Shown here in pieces: positions 22,501-34,000 of a stretch of 64,000 nucleotides of DNA. The notes under the pieces are model-generated. The model was not told the DNA's origin and made no database searches. It saw nothing but the letters and a program-made list of their open reading frames with translations. This DNA is from Oscheius onirici (taxonomy: Eukaryota > Nematoda > Chromadorea > Rhabditida > Rhabditidae): contig OW051471.1 in the NCBI GenBank assembly GCA_932521025.1, forward strand, positions 11,036,001-11,100,000, given 5' to 3'. A program made the position numbers and the translations under genes. The number at the start of each line of letters is the position of its first letter. The stretch's first letter is position 1.

Positions 22501-24053
22501 TCGAGAGATGTTTCTAGAAGAGGAGCCAGGAGACTTTGAATGTACTCGGAGCTGACCAAGGCGAACAGAGGGATCTGGCCAGAGTTGCGTAGAACTGAAG
22601 CTTTTTACTTCAATTTCCAATGGGCAAGGACAAACTCTTCCTGCTTCAGGATTCGTTGGGCTACTTGCTGTGAGCTGTGAAGTGAATAGGTAGCCGATTT
22701 CGAATAGAATCTCTGAAAACTGTTGTATCTAGTTAAATTAAATGAATACGTACCTTGCAAATAGACAGCATGATTGCCTCGAATTCGGGAAGGGAGCTGG
22801 GTCAAAACCCGGAGATACTTGTTCAATATCATTGCCGGTCCTTGCTCGACTTTCGCCTTCAGCTCGTGGAAAATTAGCTAACCTTCAGATGATGTTCTTC
22901 CCAAAGATGGGCATATTTGGCCAGGATCATCAGTTCCGAAAGGGCAGCTACCCTGCTTCCGAGGTGAGCATCAGCGTTGATTGCAGCGTCCAGAAGAATT
23001 TCAGCCTGAATTTTATTGAACTCTGCCGAAAAGTTAAAGTAACCTGCATCGGAATGGCATATTGTGTACTCTTGGCGAGAGGTCATTCCGGAGAGGAGAG
23101 TACAGACTAAATTTGTGTTGCTGCTGTGTTCAAGAAGAAACTTCTCCAGCCCAAAATACACCTAGGTTTAGCTTTTAGGGAAAAACTGATACAACTTACA
23201 TGCGCTGCTTTGACATCAGCTTTCGGTTCCTACGGTGCAACCGATCAGGATGTTACGCTCCTTTGCCACTTCTGAGGAGGTTGGAAGCAATCTCTACTGT
23301 TGCTTCTGAGAATTCTCTGGAAAATAATTCTCCCGGGAAGAAAGTCGAAACTGACGAAGAGATTTTGGCAAAAGCTGTCATGGTGAAAGCTGACATTCGA
23401 ATTCGAAATCACGTTCTGTCGTCAAGGATTCCAGGATAAGATGATGGACCTTTTTTCGTCTCGACATAAAGATGTGCTAATTTTTCCAGGACCTGAATTT
23501 ATAAAATTGGAAATAGACAAATAATAGCTACCTCCAGAGTCAGGGCTTTCGAGACAGGGTCATTTGAACGGCTGACGACAAAAATCCTTTTCAAGACTTC
23601 TGACGAAAAAATGAAAGAAAAATGTTCTGAAGAATCGTCCAATACTCGAGCAATGCAAGTTCTGACCTTGTTATTACTAAAACTTATCGTGACTGAACAA
23701 CTGCGAAACTAACCCGTCTTTGAAGGCATCTGCTAGTCGAAGAGCTACTTGATTGACGAGATTTGGGAACGGATTCTCTTTCAGAAGATTCGTAACCCCA
23801 ACAATTGCCGATAACTGGTCTCCTAATGCTCGTGCGCGTATTCCTAGGTATTGTTCTCAAAGTTTCAGTAAAAGAGACGTGCCTTTATCAAAATGTTGGT
23901 AGGCTGGTGTTGCTAGCACTAACGCCGACTCAATTTTCTGAAAATTGTTGTTTTTAGATCTAAAACAAAAAGACGATTTGAAAGCAAGATTCCGAGAAGG
24001 TATTTCTGGTTCTTCAGAGCATGTTTTCCGAGATCATTTTCACTCGCGCGCAT
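19569..24053 (-). CDS. ints-7: Integrator complex subunit 7
   Basis: Many small exons on the minus strand. The N-terminal part reads DKGIRARALGDQLSAIVGV, then KENPFPNLVNQ, LRLADAF, NNKVRTCIARVLDDSSEH and VSRSNDPVSKALTLE. These align in order with the start of animal INTS7 (KYPFPILINSAF, KLADVF, SNDPVARAITLR). The C-terminal exons give KIDSVIITSSV, then HFSTQLMLCF and RTWSTSVKSKVKV, matching the conserved C-terminus (YFSTQFLLNF, WKTGPRT). INTS7 is a helical-repeat subunit of the nuclear Integrator complex that cleaves small nuclear RNA and other nascent transcripts. The stop is at 19571-19569. The ATG at 24053 is tentative because the first intron would be only about 29 bases. One intron holds a gene on the opposite strand, another a tRNA-like remnant. 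Confidence 0.82.
20235..20933 (+). CDS. Coiled-coil protein nested in an Integrator 7 intron
   Basis: Two exons. 20235-20282 encodes MPSPPVNPQWKLIENK; after a 39-base intron with GTAAG and ATTAG ends, 20322-20933 starts LKRKERKKSKSERKK. I chose this ATG because its frame joins phase-correctly; the alternative frame in exon 1 hits a stop. The protein is about 219 residues: a basic, nuclear-signal-like start, an acidic middle, and a predicted coiled coil around LTKLNDYADRVTQLKRQFD and VREFEKKLRKTLNKE. The end is hydrophobic (ELVFNCLQSTLWTLAMIRDF). It lies wholly between the Integrator exons at about 21.0 and 20.16 kb. I do not recognise the family. Confidence 0.6.
21988..22058 (-). pseudogene. 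5'-truncated tRNA-like sequence with long variable arm and UAU anticodon
   Basis: On the minus strand the 3' two thirds of a tRNA can be drawn. An anticodon stem GCGGA/TCCGC encloses the loop CTTATGA, giving anticodon UAU. A five-pair variable arm GGTAC-CAAA-GTACC follows, then a T arm GTGGG-TTCAAAC-CCCAC, then CCGTAGC and A as 3' acceptor strand and discriminator. TTTTT follows soon after. No 5' acceptor strand GCTACGG or proper D arm is found upstream, so it looks truncated. A class II body with UAU matches the nematode-specific V-arm tRNAs described for Ile(UAU). It sits inside an Integrator 7 intron. Confidence 0.6.
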
Positions 24054-24311
24054 TTTTTGTGCAGAAAATGTGGAAAAAGAGATGAACAAATCGCCAACGT
24101 CAGAAAGACAAATTTCTTTATCACTGTTTGAATTGTCGGGCTGCCCTGATTATCAGGATTCGAGGGTCTCGGCACGATTTAGGGCAAAGGAAAACGACCC
24201 CCCCCCCAATCCTAGAACTCTTCTCGGTCGAAATTTTTTTGTTACGGTGCTTCTTTCTCGTTAACTTCTATTTTCATCAATACTTACAATTAGTTTACTT
24301 TTAGGCTAATA
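24054..24311. promoter_or_regulatory. Shared divergent promoter region of Integrator 7 and L22
   Basis: The two start codons lie 258 bases apart, pointing away from each other. A run of C at about 24201 and pyrimidine-rich tracts before the L22 start are visible. TTTTAG directly before GCTAATAATGG (about 24300-24313) could be a trans-splice acceptor for L22. No TATA box is evident. Confidence 0.4.
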
Positions 24312-24855
24312 ATGGCTCCTACCAAGTCCGCTCCCAAGCCTCGCAAAGGAATCAAAATCCAAAGGAAGAAGAAGGTCCATCTGAAGTTCAACGTCGAATG
24401 CAAGAATCCTGTTGAAGACGGAATCATGAAGCTCGACGATTTCGTAAGTTTTACATTTGAATTTGATGTTTTCCCATCGTTGGCTGCAATATGACGTGAA
24501 ATTAACATCGGGCATAGGGTGTTCATACCTAACAAGCCCCGTTAATTTTCAGGAGGCCTATCTCAAGGAACACGTCAAGATCAATGGAAAAACTGGTCAA
24601 CTCGATGCTAACAATGTCAAGATTGAGAGCACCAAGACCAGGGTTTCAGTCATCACCGAAATTCCCTTCTCCAAGAGGTGCTTTCTTTGTTTTCTTGTGT
24701 AACTCTACAATTTTAGATACCTGAAGTATCTGACGAAGAAGTATTTGAAGCGCAACAGCCTCAGAGATTGGCTGCGCGTCGTTTCGCTGAACAGGAACAA
24801 TTATGAACTTCGCTACTTTAATGTTCAAGGCGACGAGGAGGAAAATGACGAGTAA
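24312..24855 (+). CDS. rpl-22: Large ribosomal subunit protein eL22
   Basis: Three exons: 24312-24443, 24553-24677 and 24717-24855, joined by GT-AG introns. The product starts [20 protein letters not shown], continues [54 protein letters not shown] and [19 protein letters not shown], and ends in an acidic tail DEEENDE. Length (about 132 residues) and all conserved blocks match eukaryotic eL22, an RNA-binding protein on the surface of the 60S subunit. Intact. It is tail-to-tail with the Golgi-type coiled-coil gene, only 61 bases separating the stops. Confidence 0.96.
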
Positions 24856-24916
24856 TTGTTTTGCATTCAATGAACTGTTGATTTAGCTCGCCTGTTAAAC
24901 TTTTATTGTTTTCTAA

Positions 24917-26176
24917 TCATCCAAACCAATAGCTGAAAAGGAGGACATGTACAATTATGAGATAGGTAATCAATGCGATTCTGAAGTAGGGGCGAAAAGG
25001 TCGTCGACCCCATACGGAACGGATCTTCTTGATCAGCGGTTGAGCGACCGGAGCACCGTCTTTCATCAGGTGTTTGTTGCAGAACTTTTCCAGGGCAGAC
25101 TTGCAGCGCAAAACTGCTGGATGAGATGGCAAAAAAGTTGGACAGATGATCTGAAATATTTAAATTTTAGAAGAAGAGATGCTCACTTGAAACTGCTTTG
25201 TTTCATCGTCGATTGTGATCCTCGTTTCAGATGTCAAAATCTCTTCAGAAGCTTCAACTCGTGCGGCTCCTCTCAGATTGTCCAATTCCTTGATGATACG
25301 ATCGTTGTCCAGCTTCACAGACTCTAGGTTCTTTTCGATCAAGCCATAGGCGTCCTTGGTCTCCTGCAGTGTCGACTGACTGGCTTGAAGACTGTTTAGA
25401 GCCTTCTCGTAGCGCATCTGCCAGTCGCTCTCAATCTTCTCTTCGGACTTTCGGAGCTTTTCTACGTTTTCCAGCTCGATTTGCTCCTTTTCCGTCTCCA
25501 GCTCGGACACTTTACCCTCAAGAAGCCGGATCCTCGCCTCGTGCTCTCGACTCTCATCCGACCGAAGAACCAGGTGGAGGTCAAACTTTGTCTTTTCCAG
25601 CTCCTCGAGAAGTCTACAGAATTTTTAATTGCTAATGCTAATAGTAAAGCAACCTTTTTCGGTCTCCTTTGACCTTTTTCAGCTCGTCTTCCAGACCAGA
25701 ATCCGTCGTCTTCTGAAGAGCCACCACTTCTTGGGACAGTCTGAATCATTTCCCTTCACAAAATTTTAAAAAGGTCAAACTTCTGGATCCGCACATCGCG
25801 CAGTCTGATAGCAGTACTGTTATCGCCGACGAGGCTGTGGATGAAGTGATCCTTGGCATCGACTTGTCTCTGGAGTTCTTGTTGCTGATCGGTCAGTCCT
25901 TCAATCGTCAATCTGGCTTCTCTGAGAGCCGAAAGAACGTCCTCAATCTTCTTCTCCATCTTCTGGTCGCGTTCCTTCAGCTGGGCATTCTCGGCCTGCA
26001 GTCGAACCGTCTCCATCAGAGCTTCTTCCGTCGGATCCTACAGTTTTTGTTTTGAAAAAAAAAGTTTAGAAAGGACTAACAATGTCCTTTGGTTCCTCTT
26101 GAACCTGCTCCAATCCGGTTGGCTGTCTTTCCGCGACATCTGACTGCATATGCTTCTTGGTTTTCTTTCTTCCCAT
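24917..26176 (-). CDS. Tail-anchored Golgi-type coiled-coil protein (golgin-84/CASP/giantin class)
   Basis: Four or more exons. The start MGRKKTKKHMQSDVAERQ is basic. A long heptad-rich region follows: METVRLQAENAQLKERDQK, EIEDVLSALREA-type segments, LLEELEKTKFDLHLVLRSD, and SELETEKEQIELENVEKL. After a basic linker (IRSVWGRRPFRPYF) the protein ends in one hydrophobic segment, RIALITYLIIVHVLLFSYW, with a two-residue tail. A single C-terminal span with a Tyr and a His spaced as Y...H is shared by golgin-84, CASP and giantin, which tether Golgi vesicles. At roughly 340-400 residues it is shorter than those, so family membership is inferred from architecture rather than alignment. Confidence 0.6.
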
Positions 26177-26424
26177 TTCAGAATCTAAAGTTGAATGAGA
26201 AAGAGTGTTTCGGGGAGAGACTTACCAATGGTCAAACAGAAGCACTATAGTGAAAGCACTGACGGAAAAAAAACAAGAGACAAAAGTTAACAAGTCATGA
26301 CTTGTCAGTATTCTTGGTTCGCTTTCGACTACGTTCCGTCAATAGAAAAGTCTGCAGACGATGGAGACGTGGTAAAAGAGTAGTTATATCCTAATGGCCA
26401 TTCACTCTCAGAAAAGGAGTTCCT

Positions 26425-27003
26425 TTACCGCAACGACACTGCCCCGTGGTGTAGGCTATCTTCGCGCACTGATAACTATACTTGGGCAACTCGACTCGAC
26501 TCGAGCCGAGTCGAGCTCGATTTGAGCCACAAGCCGACTCGACTCGGGTCGGGTCGGTCCAGAACTCGACTCGAATCGGCTTGTGACTCGACGCCCAAGT
26601 ATACTGATAACCGTTATTGGCTGGATTTCCTATGGAAGCAGATGTTGACAAGATTTATATAAAAAAAGTTACCAGGAGCCAAATTGAAATAGCCCGTAAC
26701 TGATGAGTTATCAACCCATTGCCATTGACCAAAAGTGTCCAGCTGTGTTGTTAAGCCGAACCAGACGGCACTAGTCGTTGAACTGTTCGCAATCAGACCT
26801 AAGTTTTGAATTTTCTGTTAAAACCAATAGTCAAACTTTTAATGAAGCTGTTTTCGAATGATCGAGAGTTACTGATCAAGGCAAGTTGACCATTGTCAAG
26901 AGAACACTGCACTTCGGCTGCTGTAGTAAGTGTACCCTGTGGGACAGTTGAGAGACAATGTTAGCTTGGAACCAAAGAGAAGGAGACAAAGTAAAGGTAG
27001 CAT
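26425..27003 (-). pseudogene. Decayed copy of the C-type lectin gene
   Basis: It aligns base by base with 14.97-15.49 kb. The signal peptide survives (MLPLLCLLLFGSKLTLS). A deletion then fuses the codons for TYY directly to the middle of exon 2, shifting the frame to a stop within a few codons. A six-base insertion occurs near 26860, a 127-base element interrupts the last exon at 26477-26603, and the linker and second lectin domain are absent. The copied block extends into upstream DNA to about 27290. Not functional as a lectin. Confidence 0.85.
26477..26603. mobile_element. 127-base element with 11-base terminal repeats and 8-base target duplication
   Basis: The ends are TATACTTGGGC and GCCCAAGTATA. 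CTGATAAC flanks both sides (26469-26476 and 26604-26611). The intact lectin at about 15010 has the same region once and uninterrupted, so the empty site is visible. The inside consists of repeated CGACTCGA units. Eight-base duplications suggest a hAT-type transposase acting in trans. Confidence 0.92.
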
Positions 27004-28371
27004 TCTGTCTTTTGGAGGACTGGCTATCTATATTGTTTTCAGAACATTTGACAGCGAAAAGAACAAGGAATAGCGGACTGGATCTGAGCTATAGTACAAC
27101 GGGGTTCCTTTTGTGAGAAGGAAAAATTTTCAGTTTTGGAAAGAGGGGACAAAGGCTTTATTAGATCCTCCGGAACAGTAAACCAGAGGGGCAGCTTTTA
27201 TGATAATGGAAATGATAGTGAAGACTACAAAAACTATGTTCTAAGCAGGTATTCACAATCTGATGAAGAACGCTGCAGAAAAAAAAGAAGACGAGATTGA
27301 GGAAATGGAGGTTTGTGCGGAATACAGTATCTGCAAGGCTCACCCGAGAACGTTCATTCGATGTTGGAAAATGGAGACTACATTAATTTAGTCTTATTGT
27401 TAGTCAATGGAACTCGTAAGAAAAAGAGTATAGAAAGAGATAATTCTGCACCAAACTACTCTGGGCAGAAAAGGTCACTCGGATGGATGCAAGTAGGTGG
27501 ACGAAGAAGGTGACAGAATGGACTCAACTCGAGGGCAAAAGGCAACAAGGAACTTCACGACTATGATGGACTGAGGACATTCTCAGAGAAGTTGGACCTT
27601 GTTGGTGGAGAAGAACGGATTTGGAATGGAAGACGATCAGATCTGCACTCGTCCCAGACGTTATATTGCAATAAACATGAACATTAATTTAAGTTCAGTA
27701 TATGCTGATGTTTACAAAGAACATTTTTTTTTTGAATAAACGGTTAACCGTCTTTAGTAGTGCAAAGACAGAACGGTAGAGATGCAGAGAGATCGATAGT
27801 TCCTCACTGAAACCCACAAGTCTCTGGCCCAAATAAACAAAAGTACCTTAGAATAAATTATTTAGAAAACCAACGGTAGCAAGACCTGTAGTTCTGAAAC
27901 ACAGACCAGAGATTGAGCGTTGGACAATAGTTAAGTTCAGCTACATTTCTAACCAGTTTCTTCCATTCTCTCTTTACTTTCCTGTCTTTATACCCTCTCG
28001 ATTCCTGACCTCATTTCCAGTCCACAAAAAAACTTCATAAATTTATTACTTCTGGCTGCTGACTACTGACTTTTTGACAACAAAACAACCAGACATCACA
28101 ACAACGACCTGCTTATAAATACAACTTTGAATCTTATAAAATAAAGTTTTGAGGCCAATACGTTACATTCTTCGTCGTAGAAATCTGAGCTAGAAATGCA
28201 TTTTTTGGGTAAGGGAGAGAGCGAGGAATATCAATGGATTTGGTGGTACCCGTAGTGAACAAGACTGAAACTGAAGGGAGGGTGTGAATGGCGACAGGGG
28301 ACTTCTGGAGGAAAATAACAGACTACTCTACAGAGAAAAAGAAGAGGGATACAGAGAAAATATATTGAATT
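27004..28371. other. Duplicated lectin upstream region, then unassigned DNA
   Basis: 27170-27290 matches 15590-15710, including CACAATCTGATGAAGAACGC followed by the same A-rich run, so the duplication carried upstream sequence. A reading frame at 27313-27513 has no family resemblance. The rest up to the acyl-CoA synthetase 3' end shows no gene that I can support. Confidence 0.55.
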
Positions 28372-31072
28372 TTAGACTTGCTTAGAATACATGTCGGCAA
28401 GTTGGGTGGCGAAGTGGGTCTTCAGCTGCGGCCTCTTGCTCTTCAGAGTCGGCGTCAGGAGGTCATTTTCGATGCTGAACGGCTCGGGGCAGAGGTAGAT
28501 GTCTTTCACCTAGAAACAAACAAGGAATTTAGATTGATTTATAGGCTCGTTTTGTTGCTGTTAACAGGCCATACTCGAATAGTAACTTTTCACCACCAGA
28601 ACAGAATCCCGTCGAACAAAAATAGCCCTTTCCCGACAGTTTTTACAACTGGGAGATGACCTTTTTCAACTTTACAGATTTCTGATTTCTAGTAGAAAAA
28701 AAGACCATAAAAGAGTGCAAAACTTTGCATGTCCAAAGAAAAAAAATCAAAAGACCAACCTGTTCGAAGGAATGAAGTCCAGCCTGCTTTCCGACACTGA
28801 CCACATCGTCCAGGATGAGCTTTTTGACTTCCGGATTGGAGCACAGCTTGACCATATCGCCATCAAGTCCCATCTCCTTCTTGCAGTACGGCGTCAAAAC
28901 CTCGACGTCTGGCACGACAATACCAATCAGACACGTCTTCAGCGATTCTCCGTAGACGAAGGACTGAGCCACGAACTGACTGCGCGAGTAGACGTTCTCA
29001 ATCTTCTCCGGCGCCACGTATTCACCCTGACTGAGCTTGAAGATGTGCTTCTTGCGATCGACAATCTTCAGCGTGCCCTCGGGAAGCCAGCGACCAATGT
29101 CGCCGGTATGGAGCCAACCCTCGTCATCTAGAACCTCTTTGGTCTGCTCCGGGTTCATGTAGTATCCCTTGAAGACGATGTGGCCTTTGACACAGACCTG
29201 GAAAAAGAAGTTCATTTTAGGTCTTTTATGAATCATAAGGAATACTTCAAATCCAAAAAGTAATTAAAAAAAACAGAAAATGTTGCTCACCTCTCCTCCC
29301 TTTTCATTGGCAAAGTATCCGAGCTCCGGAACATCGATCAACTTGATCTGACACGAGGGGATGACCATTCCGACGTGACCGGCATTGAAATCGCCTTCCA
29401 TGGAGACTGTACACGGCGCGACGCACTCCGTCTGTCCGTAGCCCTCGACGACGATACAGCCCATGGCACAGCGGACGAAAGTCAAGACGTTGTCGGCCAA
29501 CGGAGCCGATCCCGTGATCATCAGCTTCACACGGCCTCCCATTGCGTCGCGAACCTTCTTGAAGACGAGGTTGTCCAGAAAGCCGTCATTGCGAACGACG
29601 AATCCGGCCATCTGACGCGACTTGTAGGCAATGGCCAGCTGGAAGAGCATCTTCTTGAGGCGGGACTTGTTCACTTCGGACATGACCTTGTCATAGAGCC
29701 GGTTCAGGACACGCGGAACGACTGGGACGACCGTGGGACGGAGTTCCTTGATATCGTCTGCCAGCAGACGAATGTCACCACGGTAGAAGCCGACTCGAGC
29801 GCCGATCTGGAAGCAGACGCTCTCGATGACACGTTCCAACATGTGAGCCAGAGGAAGGAAACTGATCATCACATCGTCCGCCACGATTCCTGTGTACTTG
29901 AAAAAGTCCATACTGACACCGCCGGCGACGACATTGGCTGGAAGAAGACAATAATAGAAAAAACTGTTAGAAAAAGGTACCGTGGGTGAGCATGACTCCT
30001 TTGGGGGTACCCGTGGTTCCGGAAGTGTAGCAGATTGTGGCGAGGTCTTCGGGACGCGGTGGCTGATGATCTGTCTTCTGACTGGAGGACTTGCCGATGG
30101 CTTCGAGCTCTTCGAACGTCAGAACTGTGACATCGTGTTCTTTGGACAAGGACCTCAGCTCGTCACTTATGGGCTCCATGACGACAAGGACTTTCAGGGC
30201 AGGACAGTCAGACTTGTACTTGATCAGGCCTGGAAGAGAGTGCATGATTTTAGAGTGCAGACAAAGAGAACAGACAGAGACACTAGACTTACCGATGGCT
30301 TTCTTGTTGTCGTCACAGATCACGATGGACATCTCGGTCTGGTTCAGGATGAATGTGCAGGCTTCGAATCCGAGCGTCTCGTAGATCGGTACAATCACAT
30401 TGGAGAAGTTGTAGGTGGCGAGCTCGGCCACAATCCATTCTGGCCTATTCTTGGCGTAGATTCCGATATTGGCTGTGTTTCCGGCCGGGATTCCGAGTTC
30501 GCGGAAGGCCATAGCGACATGATCGGCTCGCTCCAGGACCTCGTTGTAGCTGATCCAGACGAAGGGTTCCGAGCCGTCGGACTGCTTGACACGTCGTCCC
30601 AGCATGGGTCCATTCTTCGAGAGACGGGCTCCACGACGAACTCCCTGGTACAGAGTGCGGGCATCCTCGAACAGATAGGCTCTCGGCGGCTTTCCCTTCA
30701 GATAGGCTGTCTGTCTCGAACCGTCCTGAAAGAAGACAATACGTTGTCTCTCTCAGTTTTCCCTGATTCCCTGACCTCCCGTCCGGTCAAACTCCATTTT
30801 TCCGCACATTACAGCTTCGAACGCAAAGAACACCGCTCGTCATCAATCAGCCCATCGCTCTGTTGCAAACGAGAAAGAAACCAAAAGCCAACACTTACTG
30901 GGAGAACATCGCTCTGATGATTGGGATCAACGAGCGGAGTGACACGTCCAATTGTGGAGCTCGAACTGAGATAGTAGCCGACTCCCATCGTGACAGCAGC
31001 TGCAGCTCCTAGCGACACGTACGGCGGAATTTGAGGCGGCAATGAGAGCACGTGGTCGACAATATCCACCAT
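28372..31072 (-). CDS. Long-chain-fatty-acid--CoA ligase (ACSL type)
   Basis: About seven exons. The start MVDIVDHVLSLPPQIPPYVS leads into a hydrophobic segment (LGAAAAVTMGVGYYLS) likely to anchor the enzyme in the ER or outer mitochondrial membrane. The ATP-binding signature reads ICYTSGTTGTPKGVMLTHG. Next come FLPLAHMLERV, VPRVLNRLYDKV, LMITGSAPLADNVL and VVEGYGQTECVAPCTVS. Then GWLHTGDIGRWLPEGTLKIV and DRKKHIFKLSQGEYVAPEKI, which carry the conserved adenylation and hinge residues. It activates C12-C20 fatty acids with ATP and CoA for lipid synthesis or oxidation. All family motifs are present, and I see no frame break. A fragment of its first exon and intron is duplicated at 39.7 kb. Confidence 0.95.
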
Positions 31073-34000
31073 AGTTCTGGAATTTTTTTAGGGGGCATAA
31101 ACAATGTAAAAATAGGCATTCTAGTCTGCTGAAAACAGTGGGGCAGAAGCCCTTTTAGATGTCCCCCCGTTCCCGGGAAATCAGGTGATTCTACTGATTC
31201 AGCAACCTTTTTTCTTTTTTCCCCCAAAAATTGTTCCGAACCATTCGGGGCCAATTAAAGCTGCCAAAAAAGGAGGAACCGCGAAGGGAAATCCCATTAG
31301 GCAACCCGTTCGGGTGACTCTAGGAAGAATCCCGTTTTGAGTCATTCTATTGTCTGATTTTGTATCAGAGGAGTAGTGAAGCGATGTGAGAATATGTTTG
31401 TCAAGTGATTCAGTCAACAGGGGGAGTGACGAGAGAGACGACATGATACTCTTACTCTTTGGAACAGCTGTGTTTCTCTAAAAACGCAGGGTGAAATTTT
31501 GGAATGGTGGGGATTTTTAAGGGAACTGGACTTATATATTTTTGGGATCCCTACGAATCTTCACAGAAAAAAAAGTTTAAACATTCCCCAAGAGCTTGTA
31601 TTTTCGGTCACTTTTTCGCTCATGGCAGCAAGATTTTTAAATTCAGGACGGGAAGGTCATATTCAATGGATTCTCCCCAATTCATTCCAAATTTTTACTG
31701 GCCCCTGACAAGAAAAGAAAGCTTATTCAAACTCTCTCTCTCACCTTCCGGAGTTTTGTATCCATGACGCAGATTCCTTCAGCATTTTAGCTGAGCCTGA
31801 ATGCTCTCAGTTCGTAAAAGTCAAAGTAAGAGAGAAAAAAAAGAGAGTGAGGCAGATCAACAACGGCGAGGGACAACTGTTCTTTTTTCTGCACCGCCAG
31901 GTGTAGAGTGTGAGACAAAATTGAATTTCCAATTAGAAGTGTAGGGAAAGAGAAATGGAGCGCACAAATCGCGACTGGGAAAAGGCCGTTTTGACGTACT
32001 AAAACCGCAACAGACATCTCTTTATCAGTCGGCTACGGGGACGAAAGGGGAGAGTCAAGGTCAGACCTCAGAGAAGTGACCAAAAGGAAAGAGAGTCAGA
32101 GAGACAAAGAGACAGAGAGAAGTAGAGAGCGTGGAACAAAGACAATGGAACAGTGTGGACAGAAGATAAGAGATAGGATGAAGGTCGTCTCTATCACTCT
32201 TCTCTGATTCGCTTTCTGCAGCTGCCTCTGATAAGACAAATCATGCCACCTTTTCTCCCTACCGCACAGAAGTTATGGAACTTTGTCCCCCGAGTGTCCG
32301 AAAAGCAAATAAAATAGTTGCTTTTCAGATAAAAACAGGAAAAGAAAGTCATCAGGTTGTGAAATATAGAGGGGTTGCAAACAACAATAAGGACGTGTGA
32401 ACTGGTTTTGATCGATAAAGAAGAAGGAAGTACAATTTAAATTGTTTTCTGAAAAGAAGAGGTCACACGTTTGTACCTAACGATCAGAAGGGATGGAACT
32501 TTGGTCCAGGCCTTTGAACAATGGAATAAAATGCCAATAAGATGAAAGAAAGCTAAAGTTCAAGACACAAATAGAAACTGTTGATTTGTTTTTTAAGTGA
32601 GGTAAAACTCCCAAGAATACACACTCAAAACAAACTAGGAAGAACGTTTCGTCTCTTCTGCCTAGCACAGTCTCCCTCTGCCGCAATGGCAACAATTTGC
32701 GTCTTAGTCAGACTTGCAAAGAGAATGCGGTGATTCACATCGGAATTCATAGCTCAAAATGTTCCAGCGATTGAATTTTAGCATACGTCTATGAGAGGAA
32801 CGCGTGGGCCCATAAAACTATTGAATAAAGATTTCTATCGAAGAAGTTAACAGGAAAGGGACTGATTGGTCAGTTTCAGTCAGAAAGATTGATCGGCGGG
32901 AAAGGTTCGATTTTCAAAAGGGATGAATCGTAGGTGCTCTAAATTCTACAGTGAGCATACAGTGGACAGAGGCAATTAAAAAAAAAATAAAAATGATCAG
33001 ATCTGCAGTACACTCACTGTTTCTGTTCATTTAGAAAGCCAGGAAACTATAGAAATTACTCACCGAGCAATTTCTAGCACAGTTCCTGTCCAAAAGTAAC
33101 CAATTCAAAGAAAATGATACCAGCCGAAGTATCTACGCACTTTCCTACCAAAACCCCTCTCTTATCTGAGACAGCCTGTGCATCTTTGTGCCCCCAAAGA
33201 ACCGTGACCACTACGTTCAAGAACAAGGGAACAGCTTTTCGGACAAGGCAGGGAAGAATCTAGTCTGTGGCAGTAAAATGGCGCGATCGCTATCACACGT
33301 AACCAGAAGGGTAAAGAGATTTGCACTAGAAAAGACACTGAAAGTCAGTGGCTACAGAGAGAGGGACTGGCTAAGAGTGCAGAGGGACTGTGTTTGATCA
33401 AATTCGCGCCCGACGCGACTCACCGAGAGAGAGCGACATGGAGGCAAACAGTGACTCTGACTATGGGAGGGACAGGAACTAGAAGAGTAACAGCTGTTTC
33501 AGGAAGAAGAGTTTGTCAAGTCACGAAACACGTGTCAGTAGTTTGACGTCAGAAAGACAGAGAGTAAAAAAGCACAACTGTCAGTTCAACGCAAAGAAAG
33601 AGACAAACAACAAAAAGATTCTGAGTGCCAGGACAAAGTACGCGCCGGAAGGGTAGGAAAAACGTGGTGGTGGATGGGAATGAGAGCGGGGTTCAATGGT
33701 AGATCAGAGGACAAAGAGTCCAGGTCAAACAAAGTTTGAACCAGATCGGCTCGAGTCCACCGTGCTAGGGTACAGATATCGGAAGAGTCCAGCTAGAACA
33801 CAGGGCAATGGACGTGACTTCAAAAACTCTACACCCTTATCTTGCAGAACAGAGTCGAATTCTCAGCTACTTGACAGTTTTGTGATCTCAAGGTAGAAAG
33901 AACGAGAGTCGAAAACTTTTCCGGGCTGATCACTGCTCAAACCAGGCCCATATAGGGATCGATCTGCATGGCTCATCGGGACCAAAAAGTGTAATATCTG

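Noticed and set aside
22605..23439. Plus-strand reading frames at 22742-23110 and 23200-23439
   Set aside because: They overlap minus-strand Integrator 7 exons and have no features of their own.
29375..30917. Long plus-strand reading frames of 204 and 311 codons
   Set aside because: They are antisense to well-conserved acyl-CoA synthetase exons and show no family features.
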